A stretch of DNA of 64,000 nt from Symbiodinium natans (GCA_905221605.1 CAJNDS010001569.1:367501-431500); one strand, 5' to 3'. Positions 1 through 10,130 are shown, numbered from the stretch's first letter. Notes: generated from the sequence alone by a model not told the origin. Numbers and translations are program-made.

Positions 1-393
1 GTTTCGGATGGAGTCTGACAGGGGCTCTGTTGTCGAAGAGGTGCCACTGAAGCACTGCGCTCTGGGAGCAAGATCAGCATCACAGGCCGATCGGGAGGTT
101 GCGGGGTTTAGGAACCCTAAACCCTAAACCCTAAACCCCAAACACTAACGCTGAACCCCAAACCCTCAACCCTTAAAGCCACAGCTTCGGGATTTAGAGA
201 ACCGTGCAAGGGCAACTGGGGTTTTGGTAAACAAAATCGGGTTGTGGGTTTGGGGTTTGGGGTTTGGGGTTTCGGGGGCTCAGAGATCTAGGGATTGAGA
301 GTGCCGGGCAGAGGGTTTATGGCAGAGAGATGTGAGGAATTGCTGCCAAGGGTATGAAGCCCAAAGATCTAGACCCTTCCACCTACACCCCAG

Positions 394-482
394 GGTAGCC
401 CAGTGGCACTCCTTACCTTTTGGTTCTGGGTTCCCTTATTAAGTCAGTAACCAAGCAAAAACAGCTAACTTACTGGGCTACT
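394..482. mobile_element. MITE-like element, TAGCCCAGTGG family, copy 1
   Basis: GGTAGCCCAGTGG at the left faces TTACTGGGCTACT at the right, about 89 bases end to end. The interior shows the family words GGTTCTGGGTTCCCTTAT and AACCAAGCAAAAA. Confidence 0.7.
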
Positions 483-1688
483 GAGACCTTTAGCACGGGC
501 ACGCGAACGCCCCTCGTTTAAACAGGCCCACTTGCTGGTCCCTTCGTTCGGCGCTTGCCTCCCTCCAAGGGGCACCCCAGTGCCTCAGGCCCCCCAACCT
601 CCCTGCATCTCCCTGCCATCCCAAACCGGATTTTAAGGTCTAAGGTTTAGGATGTAGGCTTAAATTTAGGGTTTAGGGTTAGGGTTTAGGGTTTCAAACA
701 CAATTTAAGGTCTAAGGTTCGGGCTTGTAAGGTGTACGGTATGTCCCTGGCAGCTTTGGGAAACTACCTCAACGACATGAAACGGACGCGCACGTCCCTG
801 CGGGCGTGGCGCCCGGCAGTTTGCCAACAGGGCCTGATTTGGGTCTAAGGCTTCGGAGCCTTAGGGTGTGTCGAGTCTGCTTGATGGGTGGTTACAGTGT
901 AGCTGGGGTTACCTTTAGCCCCTAAACCCTAAACCCGAAACCCTAAACCCTGAACCCTAAACCCTAAACCCGAAACCCTAAACCCTAAGCGTTTCTGTAG
1001 CTATTTCATACAGCTGGTTACGACCTTATTTGGTGTACTGGTTGCCCACAAAGCTTCCATGTGAGGAGACCTGGGTCCCTTCAGCAGAAGGGCAGGGCAA
1101 GGGAGTCACATCGAAGCCTTCCAGTTGATTTGCTTAGGGTTTAGGGTTAAGAGCTCTGCAAGCCCTAAACCCTAATCCCGAAACCCCAAACCCTGCAAGT
1201 CCTTTTGCCGCCCAGTCCATGCCCGGCACTCCTTCCGCCGCCCTTCGCAGGCAAAGTTCTTCTGATTTTTTTGTTTAGGGTTTAGGGTTGAGGGCTAAGG
1301 GTTTAGGGTTTAGGGTAGGTGGCCCTCAACCCTTGTGGAGCTTTGTGGCCACGAATCCCCCCTCGAAGAGACGAACCCTAGCTGAGGCTCTGTCGCCAGA
1401 GCGGAAAGTTGCCAAGGGTCTGTGATGGGGCTGAGGGAAGATTCCTTAGCGGGTCCAGGCGCTCTCAAGGCCCGACCCACCCTTTGCAGAGTCCTTACAA
1501 TGCGGGGCGATCTTGATGCTTTGAGGGTTCAGGGTTCAAGGCGTTTGGGGCTTTGGGATATTCATGTCGGTGTTTGATAGTATAAGGTGAAGGCTCATGG
1601 TATCAAGGCTGGGAGGCTTGGATATTCAAGTCTAGGGCTAGAGTATGTAGATTTGAATCTGGGCCGTATTCAGTAATTGGGGTTTTCG

Positions 1689-1771
1689 AGACCCTAAACC
1701 CTAAATCCTAAACCCCAAACCCTGAACCCTAAGCCCTAAACCCTAAACCCTGAACCCTAGACCCTAAACCC
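1689..1771 (-). repeat. CCCTAAA array left of an exon-like segment
   Basis: About eleven imperfect CCCTAAA or CCCTGAA units end just before the exon-like segment at 1791-1894. The opposite orientation starts again at 1915. Confidence 0.85.
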
Positions 1772-1790
1772 GGCTTGCCAGGATGAACGA

Positions 1791-1894
1791 CGGCTCGTTC
1801 CTGCTGCCCTCGGAGCGAACGCAGCACGAAGGCCTCAAGGTCTCGCCGGGGCCCTCAGTTCTGAGCCTCGACGCCCTGTCCGCACCCGTTGAAG
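1791..1894 (+). other. Exon-like coding segment bounded by AG and GTGAGC
   Basis: After CTTGCCAG a frame opens with MNDGSFLLPSERTQHEG and continues through a proline/serine-rich stretch to GTTGAAG, where GTGAGC follows. Codon third positions are GC-rich, unlike the flanks. A CCCTAAA array lies immediately left and a TTTAGGG array immediately right. I read it as a true small exon or an exon relic; the protein is not recognised. Confidence 0.5.
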
Positions 1895-1914
1895 GTGAGC
1901 CCCTTGGTCCGGTG

Positions 1915-2090
1915 AGGGTTTAGGGTTTAGGGTTTGGGGTTTAGGGTTCAGGGTTCAGGGTTCAGGGTTCAGGGTTTAGGGTTTGGGGTTTAGGTTTAGG
2001 ATTTGATTTAGGGTTTAGGGTTTAGGGTTTAGGGTTTAGGGTTTGGGGTTTAGGGTTTAGGGTTTAGGGTTTAGGGTTTAGGGTTCAGGT
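1915..2090 (+). repeat. TTTAGGG array with TTCAGGG and TTTGGGG variants
   Basis: About 24 units, with four consecutive TTCAGGG units in the middle and otherwise TTTAGGG. Confidence 0.9.
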
Positions 2091-2217
2091 CTGCAGGTCC
2101 AGGGGCAAGGGGTCCTGAAGGATGTTGAGCTCTGGGGCATCGAATGCGTCGGATCCCACAGCTGAAGGGGGTCAGCAAGCACGAAGCCCTAGCATCCCCA
2201 AGCCCTAAATGCCCAAG

Positions 2218-2338
2218 CCTAAACCCTAAACCCTAAACCCTAAACCCTAAACCCTAAACCCTAAACCCTAAACCCTAAACCCTAAACCCTAAACCCTAAA
2301 CCCTAAACCCTAAACCCTAAACCCTAAACCCTAAACCC
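2218..2338 (-). repeat. Perfect CCCTAAA array
   Basis: About seventeen consecutive CCCTAAA units, nearly without variants. Confidence 0.95.
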
Positions 2339-2957
2339 GAATCTGTTGTTTAAGCCCTTACGGGTTGCATGAGGGTAGGGGTCTAGGGTTTATAGGGCGT
2401 CAAGGGGTTGAATGGCTGAAGGGTCTTACTATGAAGACTGCCGCATCAGGCCCGAGTTAGGGACAGCCGCAGCATCTTACCGGTTGCAGCCACGAAGAAC
2501 CCCAAAGCAACCTTAAACCCCTTAGCAACCTTAAACCCCTTAGCCCCTAACCCCCAGACCCTAACCCAAACCGAACCCTGAACCCAAAACCCCAACTGCC
2601 GATCATGGCCGCCAACTTTTTGCCAGACCCCTCCTAGCCGTAGTAGCAAAGCCGTGCAGGCCAGGAACGATCTCCAGAAAACGGAAATCTTTTGTGGTTT
2701 GAGTCTAAACCCTAACCTGACCCTGAAACAAGACGGGCAACCCGAAACCCTAAGCACCAATCTAGTGCAGCTCAGTGCCTCCCAAAGCCTGGTTTAGGCT
2801 TTAGGCCTGCAAGGTCATGACTTTTAGACCCCTTTGAAAGGGGCGAATATGTAAAAAGAGGGTTCAGGGTTCAGGGTTTAGGGTTTAGGGCTTAGGGCTT
2901 AGGGTTTAGGGTTTAGGGTTTAGTCCCCTCTCCTTCGCCACCTGGGGCCGCGCTTGC

Positions 2958-3016
2958 CATGAAGAAGTCCGGCAAGACCCCTGCGAACAGCGCCGCCTGG
3001 GCGATGGAAGTTTTCT
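2958..3016 (+). other. Exon-like segment, possible N-terminus
   Basis: An ATG at 2959 opens MKKSGKTPANSAAWAMEV and then runs into a stop. It is lysine-rich with GC-rich third positions and is surrounded by TTTAGGG text. Confidence 0.35.
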
Positions 3017-3610
3017 AGGGTTTAGGAACTTTAGGCTGAGGGTTTAGGATCCGACAAGGGCTTGGGCCACTGTAGGGCGATGATAGCTTTAGAGGGCTTA
3101 GGGTTGAATAAACCATGATAAGCCCTAGGCCCTTATCCCTAAGCCCTAGAGGGCTTTAAGAGGTCCGAGGGTCTTTCGGGGGATCTCGGGCCGAGGCTTT
3201 GGTGGGCAGGGTGCCCATGGCAGCCCCTGATTTCCATCGTTTTCATCCTTACAGGGTTTGGGGTAGGGGTAGGGGTTACATTTCGTTGTTGACGAGCTTT
3301 TTCAGCAGTGTACCATATACCGAATGGTGGCCCCATTTTAAAGTTCAGAGCCCCTGAGGAGCTGTACTAGGATGGGTTTAACCTGTGAAGCTAGAAGAGT
3401 GAACTGCAAGTAAAATGCGGTCCGTGATGGGGCTTGGGCCAACCGAAATGCTAAAAGGGCCAAAGGGGTGCTAGTTTCTGCATAACCTAATAGTAGAGTA
3501 GGTAACCTTTAACCTTTTTGGGGTAGTAGAATCCCCTTAAAATCCCAAAGGTTCACCTTGAATTCCCCGAGGTTACTGGACAACTAGGATAATGGGCCTG
3601 GGTTTAGCGT

Positions 3611-3685
3611 CAGCACAGGTGAAGCAGCGGAAAACGAAAGGTGGCCGGGCAGCAGGCGGACAAGACAGGTCCGGGCAAAATGCAG
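3611..3685 (+). other. Exon-like basic segment bounded by AG and GTGAGG
   Basis: Between TTTAGCGTCAG and AATGCAG/GTGAGG lies a frame with VKQRKTKGGRAAGG, basic and Gly/Ala-rich. The GGGATGTT-family MITE begins 34 bases further on. Confidence 0.4.
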
Positions 3686-3719
3686 GTGAGGGTCCAGGGG
3701 CTTTAGGGGGCTTAGGGTT

Positions 3720-3816
3720 GGGATGTTACTCCCTTATACTAACAGTCCTTAATATGGATTCAGCAAGCCCTATGGAACTCCCTAGTAAGGACGGTTAGTG
3801 CAAGAGGGAACATCCC
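3720..3816. mobile_element. MITE-like element with TIR of about 31 bp, GGGATGTT family
   Basis: The left end GGGATGTTACTCCCTTATAC, followed by TAACAGTCCTTA, pairs with the right end TAAGGACGGTTAGTGCAAG followed by AGGGAACATCCC. It lies just after a GTGAGG donor-like site at 3686. A lone end of the same family is at 20627. Confidence 0.75.
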
Positions 3817-3908
3817 AAGATTAGGGGTTTTTGGGGATTTAGGGTTTGGGATGGGGCCTGAGGCTTAGAAGCTCTTATATGAACCCCCGGCTACCGTTAG
3901 AAAACTCA

Positions 3909-4004
3909 GCCCTAAACCCTAAACCCTAAACCCTAAACCCTAAACCCTAAACCCCAAACCCCAAACCCCAAACCCCAAACCCCAAACCCCAAACCCCAAA
4001 CCCA
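3909..4004 (-). repeat. CCCTAAA array switching to CCCCAAA
   Basis: Six CCCTAAA units are followed without a break by about seven CCCCAAA units. The one-step switch suggests a single variant unit was amplified. Confidence 0.9.
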
Positions 4005-4129
4005 TCCTGAAAGTTCTTTGTGCTTGATTTGAGGAGCCCCGAACCCTGAACCTACACTGCCCTAAGCCCTAAAACCCTGAACCCTGAACTCTAAAACACG
4101 AAACCCTAATAGCCTACGGCAATTGCCCT

Positions 4130-4225
4130 AAATACCCCAAATTCCCTAAATACCCCAAATACCCTCAATACCCCAAATACCCTAAATACCCTAAATACCC
4201 TACATACCCCAAATACCCCAGAACC
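4130..4225 (-). repeat. ATACCCCAAATACCCTAA decamer-like array
   Basis: Units of about ten bases, AATACCCTAA or AATACCCCAA, repeat about nine times. This is a longer variant of the telomere-like word. Confidence 0.85.
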
Positions 4226-4313
4226 CCGAACCCTAAACCCAACAAAAAAACCCACACCCCTGACGAGCCAGGGTTTAGGGTCTAGGGTTTAGGGCTGAGG
4301 GTTTAGGGTTTAG

Positions 4314-4408
4314 GAACCCTAAACCCTAAACCCTAAACCCTAAACCCTAAACCCTAAACCCTAAACCCTAAACCCTAAACCCTAAACCCTAAACCCTAAA
4401 CCCTAAGC
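4314..4408 (-). repeat. CCCTAAA array left of an exon-like segment
   Basis: About thirteen perfect units. Inverted TTTAGGG text precedes it (4271-4312) and follows the exon-like segment (4504-4575). Confidence 0.95.
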
Positions 4409-4414
4409 CCAGGC

Positions 4415-4500
4415 ACGATCAAGCAGCCCAAGGATGCGAAAAGCGCCAAGCGCCGGGCGAGCCAGGCGGAGGTTGGGGCCTGACAAGTGCGCGGTAGGTC
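4415..4500 (+). other. Exon-like basic segment
   Basis: A frame containing TIKQPKDAKSAKRRASQAEV follows AAGCCCAG and ends in TGA, with GTAGGT shortly after. It is flanked by CCCTAAA on the left and TTTAGGG on the right. Confidence 0.4.
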
Positions 4501-4503
4501 TAA

Positions 4504-4575
4504 GGGTTTAGGGTTTAGGGTTTAGGGTTTGGGGTTTAGGGTTTAGGGTTTGGGGTTTAGGGTTTAGGGTTTAGT
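4504..4575 (+). repeat. TTTAGGG array with TTTGGGG variants
   Basis: About ten units, mixing TTTAGGG and TTTGGGG. Confidence 0.9.
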
Positions 4576-4796
4576 GTGAGGTTTAGGGGTGCCGAGGTTT
4601 ACAGGCTTAGGGCTTAGGATTTAGAGGAGTGTCAGGGTCGAGGGCTTACGGGCTTGAAGAAGGGTTTAGTAGGGGCAAACCAGTGAAGCCTTAAAGGCCC
4701 AAACCCAAAGTGGAGAACTCCCTCTCAAACGCCACCTTCAACGAGTCCCGGAGACCTAAACTTGAAACCCTAAACCCTAGGGTGTATACTGTAGGG

Positions 4797-4978
4797 CTTA
4801 GGGTTTATGCTTTATAGGGTTTATAGGGTTTATAGGGTTTATAGGGTTTATAGGGTTTATAGGGTTTATAGGGTTCATAGGGTTTATAGGGTTCACAGGG
4901 TTTATAGGGTTCATAGGGTTCATAGGGTTTATAGGGTTTATAGGGTTTATAGGGTTTATAGGGTTTATAGGGTTTAGG
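4797..4978 (+). repeat. TTTATAGGG nonamer array
   Basis: About nineteen units of TTTATAGGG with a few TTCATAGGG and TTCACAGGG. On the other strand it reads as a repeated Asn-Pro-Ile tripeptide, which explains an ORF there and is not evidence of a gene. Confidence 0.95.
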
Positions 4979-5714
4979 GCTAGGGTGTCGCGCAAACCGC
5001 TTAAACTTAAAGCCTCAAGCCCCTAGCAGGCTCGCAAGGCCATGAAGATGATGAAGTCACTGCGGCTCGGCCCCCCCAAATCCTGAACTAAGGGTTTTAG
5101 GGTCTTGGGGTTTTGGGGTTTAGGGTTTTAGGGTTTCAGGATTTTAGGGTTTCAGGGTTTTTGGGTTTTTGGGTTGAGGGTGTAGGGGCTTGGAGCGTTT
5201 AGTTATGGTGTTTGGGGGGTTGTGGGGTTCCAGGCTGAGCTTTTAGGGCTTTAGGGCTTTTGCGGGAGGGGGGGGGGGGGTGGCGGTTTAGGGTCTTTAG
5301 GCCTTTAGGGTTTTGAGGTTATGGAGCTTCAGGCTTTTGGGGCTTTAGGGCTTTGGGGCTTAGAGTTTTGCTTCAGGGCTTTGGGTTCTTTAGGGGCTTG
5401 GCTGACTTAGACGTCTACACTTACGAGGCTCCCCATGTAGCAGTCGACTATGGGGCCATGCCCCAGGTTCTTGCGAGTACTACTTTTTTTCCTAAGCCCT
5501 AAACCCTAGACCCTAACCCCTAAATTTATCAGGCTACCGATGTTGCTTGCAACAGTACAGGCGAACATCACGGTGAACTAAGCCCTCAGGCCCACGCACA
5601 CGTCTGCATCTTCATCCCTGCGGCGTGATGTGAGAGTTGTTCTAAAGTATGGCATTCCGGCCTGCTCCAAATGGGTGCGGCTCAAAAGTCTGGGTATGTA
5701 ACTGGCTCCCGGGC

Positions 5715-5975
5715 GTCATTCCGCGACATAGGGTTTGTAACAAAGCCGTTCTGCTTGCGACAAGCAGTCCGCGACAAACCTCCGCGACAAGCCTCCGCGA
5801 CAAGCCTTTGCGACAAGCCCCTTCTTGGAACTGCATGGGTTTCGTATCTCTTTTTCAAGACAGCGCGAAACAGCCGCGACAAACCCCGCGACATACGTAT
5901 GAAACAAGTGGGCGCGACATACGTATGTAACACGGGCGGGTGGCGGGACACCGCGACATACCCCTGTTTAGAGCC
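5715..5975 (+). repeat. Cluster of GCGACA words with overlapping open frames on both strands
   Basis: GCGACA occurs about eleven times in 245 bases, most often as CCGCGACAA or GCGACATA, with spacing near 11 in the densest part (5768-5816). Two copies extend to GCGCGACATACGTATG-like words. The periodic text keeps frames of 93-144 codons open on both strands. None shows a recognisable motif, so I treat this as a degenerate repeat, not a gene. Confidence 0.6.
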
Positions 5976-6237
5976 ACAGCCAAATATGAGGATCCGCAGG
6001 GGTGTTTCCCAAAGTAGGGGTACCTCGTTTATACCCCAAATAGAATAGAATCCCCCAAAAACGACCCCCAAACAGGGCACCCCCCCCCCGATTTTCTGAA
6101 ACCCCCCACCTGTCAACAGGCACCAAAGGGCTTTGGGCGTTCAGGGTTTATGTATGTTTCTGTCAACAGGTACCCTAAACCTTACCCTAAACCCTAAACC
6201 CTAAACCCGGCGGGTTTAGGGTTCAACATCACCACCC

Positions 6238-6352
6238 CAAAGCCCATGGGCCCGAAGGAAGTCCCCGAAGCTCGCAAAGCAGACCCCGAAGCATCAGATG
6301 AAGTCGAGCAAAGGCCGCCAGAGCTTGTGGAGACTGTCGTAGGGAACTGATA
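6238..6352 (+). other. Exon-like charged segment
   Basis: A frame containing PMGPKEVPEARKADPEASDE, then VEQRPPELVET, is open between CCCTAAA text and TTTAGGG text. The product is not recognised. Confidence 0.35.
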
Positions 6353-7190
6353 GGGGGGTTTAGGGTTTAGGGCTTACGGTGCCACCATAGGGCTTGGGGT
6401 TTAGGGTTTAGGGCGTAGTATAGGGGGCCTTTCTTAATCAGCATTGGGTTTTTTGGGGCTGTCACAGTATACATACATAGGGACCATGCTCTTCGTAATT
6501 ATTCCGACCCCCGTGTTCGGGCTTGGGGCCAGAAGCTTGTAAGGCTTCGGGTTCAAGGCCTGCGGGGCTTGGCAAACGAAAGGCATGCGGTGAGGATTTA
6601 GGGTTTCGGATTTAGGGTTTAGGGTTTTTTGGGTTTAGGGTTTCATGCTCCTGGCTGTTGATCTGACGAAGAGGAGTCGGACGTTCATGTTTGGGATTAA
6701 ATAGGTAGCTTGCTTGTAGAAGGTATACCGGCTGCACATACACCGGGGCTGGTGTCCGCATCATTTAAGGTGTGTGGGAAGGAGGTAGGGAAGTTATGTT
6801 TCGGCGTTCAGGGGGTTTCGGGTTGAAGTGTGCGTGAAGAGCTCCAACCGACTGTCGTTGAAGCTGGCGTTTTGTCATCTGAGTTCGTTGTTGTTGGCTT
6901 TAAACCCTGTAATCGCCCAAACTACCCCCTAGTAGTAGAGTAGGTAACCTTTCTGATCCCCAATTAAAGTGATCCTCAGTAGCTTCGAAAAGCAGCGTCA
7001 TGCTTACCAAACAAAAAAGCCGTTAGCCTCATTAGAGGAAGCTCGAAATGGGGACTTCTTCTTTGAAAATCCACAAACCCAAAGCCCTGACAAACTAACC
7101 TTAGACTCTAAACCCTAATAAACCCCAATAATCCCCAACAATCTCCAATAATCCCCAATACACCCTCTTAAACTCTTAACATCCGTTTAT

Positions 7191-7248
7191 GTCAGGACGG
7201 AAGGACACGAAGCCAGCCAAAGCGATGAAGGCCCCCGAGCCTCCCAGT
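7191..7248 (+). other. Exon-like basic segment
   Basis: After TTATGTCAG a frame reads RKDTKPAKAMKAPEPPS, then GTGAGGG. It resembles the Lys/Ala/Met-rich segments at 5038 and 7781. Confidence 0.4.
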
Positions 7249-7259
7249 GAGGGTTTAGG

Positions 7260-7430
7260 TTTTATGGGGTTTAGGGTTGAGGGTTTAGAAGGTTTATAGG
7301 ATTTATAGGGTTTCATAGGGTTCATAGGGATTATAGGGTTGATACGGTGTATGGGGTTCATTGGGTTTGTAGGGTTTATAGGGTTTATAGGGTGTGTAAG
7401 GTTTACAGGGTTTATAAAGTTTAGGGTTGA
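7260..7430 (+). repeat. Degenerate TTTATAGGG / TTCATAGGG array
   Basis: About fifteen diverged nonamers. Short frames on both strands follow from the period of nine. Confidence 0.85.
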
Positions 7431-7670
7431 GAGTTTGTGTATGAGCCGGGGTTTAATGAGCAAAGGAAACCTGGGGAAAGGGCGGCTGTTCCTCGCAGAG
7501 CCACAGCCTTTGAACCCGTCCTCCTGAACCCCTATAAATCCCCAGCGCCCTCAATCCGAAACCACCCAGCATTGGCCACAAGCCGCATGCCCTGAATGCC
7601 AAAAATGTGGCTTGGGGCCCCCATGCTCGCCGAAGCCAAGAAGCGAGGTTTTTGAATACAGCATGGAGGG

Positions 7671-7778
7671 TTAGGGGTTTAAGGGGTTTAAGGGGTTTAG
7701 GGTTTAGGGGTTTAAGGGGATTAAGGGGTTTAAGGGGTTTAAGGGGTTTAGGGTTTAGGGTTTAGGGTTTAGGGGTTT
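7671..7778 (+). repeat. TTTAAGGGG / TTTAGGG mixed array
   Basis: About twelve units of GGGGTTTAA type with four TTTAGGG units at the end, directly before an exon-like segment. Confidence 0.9.
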
Positions 7779-7852
7779 ACAAGCTGAAGAAGGCCATCGT
7801 CAAGGCCATGAAGTCCATGTCCGTTATGAAGGCCAAGGACGATCCGGCTTTC
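7779..7852 (+). other. Exon-like Lys/Met-rich segment
   Basis: A frame reading KLKKAIVKAMKSMSVMKAKD. Lys-Ala-Met-rich stretches of this kind are familiar from dinoflagellate proteins, but I do not assign a family. Confidence 0.4.
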
Positions 7853-8015
7853 CGGCCCGGGTTCATCCTAAGCAAACGTTTGATAGATTTAGGGTTTAGG
7901 GTTTAGGGTTTAGGGTTTAGGGTGTCACTGATTTTTAGGGGTTAGGAAGCAAGGAGGGGGACCCTTGTATGATTAGGCGTTACTATACTCCCTCTAACAC
8001 ACACATTATATAGAT

Positions 8016-8017
8016 AA

Positions 8018-8050
<33 letters not shown>

Positions 8051-8110
8051 GACTCACACACAAATATTCATGTACATCTACATGCATATACAAATACATG
8101 TGTATACATG

Positions 8111-8145
<35 letters not shown>

Positions 8146-8146
8146 G
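8016..8146. repeat. CT and TA microsatellites
   Basis: Two CT runs each followed by TA runs, with ACATGTA-type words between. Confidence 0.95.
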
Positions 8147-8224
8147 GCCAGCAAAGGAAACACAAGGCTCGGGCCAGATCTGCTTGAAGGCTTCGGTGCT
8201 TGGCATCGTCGGTTTTAGAGGCTT

Positions 8225-8332
8225 TTGAACTTAGGGTTTAAGGATAAGGGCTTAGGAGGGTTTCACAGAATTTTGGGTTTAGGGTTTAAGGATAAGGACT
8301 TAGGAGGGTTTCACAGAATTTTGGGTTTAAAC
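8225..8332 (+). repeat. Tandem duplication of 52 bp
   Basis: TTTAAGGATAAGGGCTTAGG, then AGGGTTTCACAGAATTTTGG, is repeated immediately as TTTAAGGATAAGGACTTAGG with the same tail. The ORF across it is a by-product. Confidence 0.85.
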
Positions 8333-8762
8333 GCTTTCAGAGGCTTCAAGAGGCTTTTGTTGTCGAATGCTCTTTTCACTGAGAGGGCTGAGGTCCGCGT
8401 AAAGGGGGCCTTGGAATTTGAGACCCATTCCATGAAGTCCTAAACCCCAAGCACCAGGAGTTCGCTGGCTTGATTTTGGCTCACAAAAGCTGGGACTGCA
8501 ATCCGCACATGGGCCTCAACTTTGTTCAGCCAGGGCTTGTGTTGCAGAGTTTCGGTGGAGGTTGCATGCCACACAAACAACCCTAAACCCTAAACCCCAA
8601 ACCCTAAACCCTAAACCATAAACCCTAAACAAATAGCTGCCAGAATCAGTGCCCTGACTGAATCCATGTAGCCCGCGATCTCCCGCGATCTGCAGAGATG
8701 ATGGTGGACAGTTGGACATGCGCCGGCTGCGGCCAAGAGGCAGGGGTTGAGTCCCCGCTACT

Positions 8763-8921
8763 GTGCCTTACTTCTCCAACAGCTGAGCTTTGAACTTTTC
8801 GGGCTTTCCTTAATTAGTCAAGTCACTAAAAAAGGTTAAACTTTATTTTTCCTACTATATATTAATATGAGTAATAAAAATTAACCTTTTTTCCCCTTGG
8901 TTCTTGGAGAAGTAAGGTGCC
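8763..8921. mobile_element. MITE-like hairpin element, GTGCCTTACTTCTCCAA family
   Basis: GTGCCTTACTTCTCCAA (8763-8779) pairs with TTGGAGAAGTAAGGTGCC (8904-8921). A second inner pair, AAAAAAGGTTAAACTTTATT against AAAAATTAACCTTTTTT, surrounds an AT-rich core. It is about 159 bases long and a single copy in this window. Confidence 0.75.
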
Positions 8922-9165
8922 AAGCCTGGATCACTCACAGTGCTGGGCTCAGCTACCAAGGAGCTTTGAAGAGTCAAAGACGTCGGGTTGAGGGTTTGGA
9001 GCCCAGCGGCAACATCCCAGGAGGGCTTTGGGGGTTTAGGGGGTTTAGGGATGAAACCCTAAACCCTAAACCCTAAACCCTAAACGTGCAGCAGCATCCG
9101 AATGAGAAAGCTCCTTCAAGGCGGCTACGACCAAATGCACGCGCCTGGGCTTCATCTTGGTCGCC

Positions 9166-9405
9166 CAATGGTACCCTATATAATCCCTATAAAATACCCT
9201 TTAAGGGGGAATTATATAGGGTACCCTACATAGTCCCTTTAAGGGGAATTATAGGGTACCTTACATAATCCCTTTAAGGAGAGTTATATAGGGTACCCTA
9301 CATCATCCCTTTAAGGGGAATTATATAGGGTACCCGACATAATCCCTTTAAGGGGAATTATTTTGGGTACCCTACATAGTCCCTTCAAGGGTATTATAAT
9401 CCCTT
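9166..9405 (+). repeat. Tandem palindromic repeat, unit 35-37 bp, about six copies
   Basis: GGGTACC restarts at about 9219, 9254, 9291, 9328 and 9365, with a longer first unit from 9170. Each unit holds GGGTACCC and CCCTTTAAGGGG, both self-complementary, joined by TACATAATC and AATTATATA. The array lies between two left termini of the TAGCCCAGTGG MITE family (near 9161 and at 9413), so it may be an expanded interior of such an element. Confidence 0.85.
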
Positions 9406-9412
9406 TATACTT

Positions 9413-9520
9413 GGTAGCCCAGTGGTACCCTTTTCCCATCTTTTGATTCTGGCTCCCCTTATAAAGTAACCAACCAAAACAAAAGGGTGCCCTTGTTATA
9501 ATATGGCTGCCGGGCTACTA
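9413..9520. mobile_element. MITE-like element, TAGCCCAGTGG family, copy 2
   Basis: GGTAGCCCAGTGGTACCC faces GGCTGCCGGGCTACTA. The interior contains TTCTGGCTCCCCTTATAAAG and AAAAGGGTGCCC, in the same order as the other copies. Confidence 0.75.
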
Positions 9521-9751
9521 AGTCATAATCCTTGGTTGTGACTTCTGCCGCACTTTCTTGATTCTCCTGAAGTGTAACACCCTAATCTCTAAACACTGTT
9601 TCTGATTCCCTACAACCCGCCTTCAACCTTCCACTGACGCTGCGCCCGTTTCCCAAGGTATTGCATGCTGGCGCTTCCGAATGTGCCGTTGAATTCAGGG
9701 AAGATACGCCTCTTGGCCAACCAACAACCCTAAAACCCCAAACGCTAAACA

Positions 9752-9866
9752 CCCACATGGGTGTTTACGAATAGAGGGGACCCCTAGTCCAGACCCCAGA
9801 TAGTAGGATTCCCTTATAAGAAGGACCCCCATAAGGTACCCTAGTGTCGGAAACCCCAAATACCGT
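9752..9866. mobile_element. MITE-like element, AGTAGGATTCCCTTA family, copy 1
   Basis: ACATGGGTGTTTACG at the left roughly pairs with CGGAAACCCCAAATAC at the right. The core reads CCCCAGATAGTAGGATTCCC, TTATAAGAAGGACCCCC and AAGGTACCCTAGTG. The core is shared with 38147-38385 and 59402-59507. Confidence 0.65.
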
Positions 9867-9892
9867 ACACCTGAAACAACAGTCTCATGCTT

Positions 9893-10041
9893 CCACATGG
9901 GTGGCTGTCAAAATTATGATCCCTTTTGGGGTACCCTAATTATTGGGGTGCCCCCTAAACCCTAAACCCTAAACCCTAAACCCTAAACCCTAAACCCTAA
10001 ACCCTAAACCCTATTACAATAGGGACAACCACCCACATGTC
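9893..10041. mobile_element. MITE-like element ACATGGGTGG enclosing a CCCTAAA array
   Basis: CCACATGGGTGGCTGTC faces GACAACCACCCACATGT. Between GGGGTGCCCC and ATTACAATAGGG sits a clean CCCTAAA array (about 9955-10013). Without the array the element would be about 90 bases, a normal MITE size. Confidence 0.65.
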
Positions 10042-10130
10042 TAGCTCGACATTTTGACACAGCGGGGGCGGAGCGTGGGATGGCAAAGCTGGCGGACCGC
10101 AAGCAAGGCAGCGCACCCTGAGCCCTTCTA

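Noticed and set aside
1-2400. Chromosome end (telomere) at the left of the window
   Set aside because: CCCTAAA and TTTAGGG alternate in orientation here and all along the window, with unique sequence between, so these are interstitial repeats.
4798-4995. Minus-strand ORF of repeated Asn-Pro-Ile
   Set aside because: It is the translation of the TTTATAGGG nonamer array, whose length of nine keeps the frame open.
8471-8486. ATTTTGGCTCA resembling part of the dinoflagellate spliced leader
   Set aside because: Only about eleven bases match and the following bases differ. A match of this length is not rare in 64 kb on two strands, and a ten-base version also occurs at 46065.
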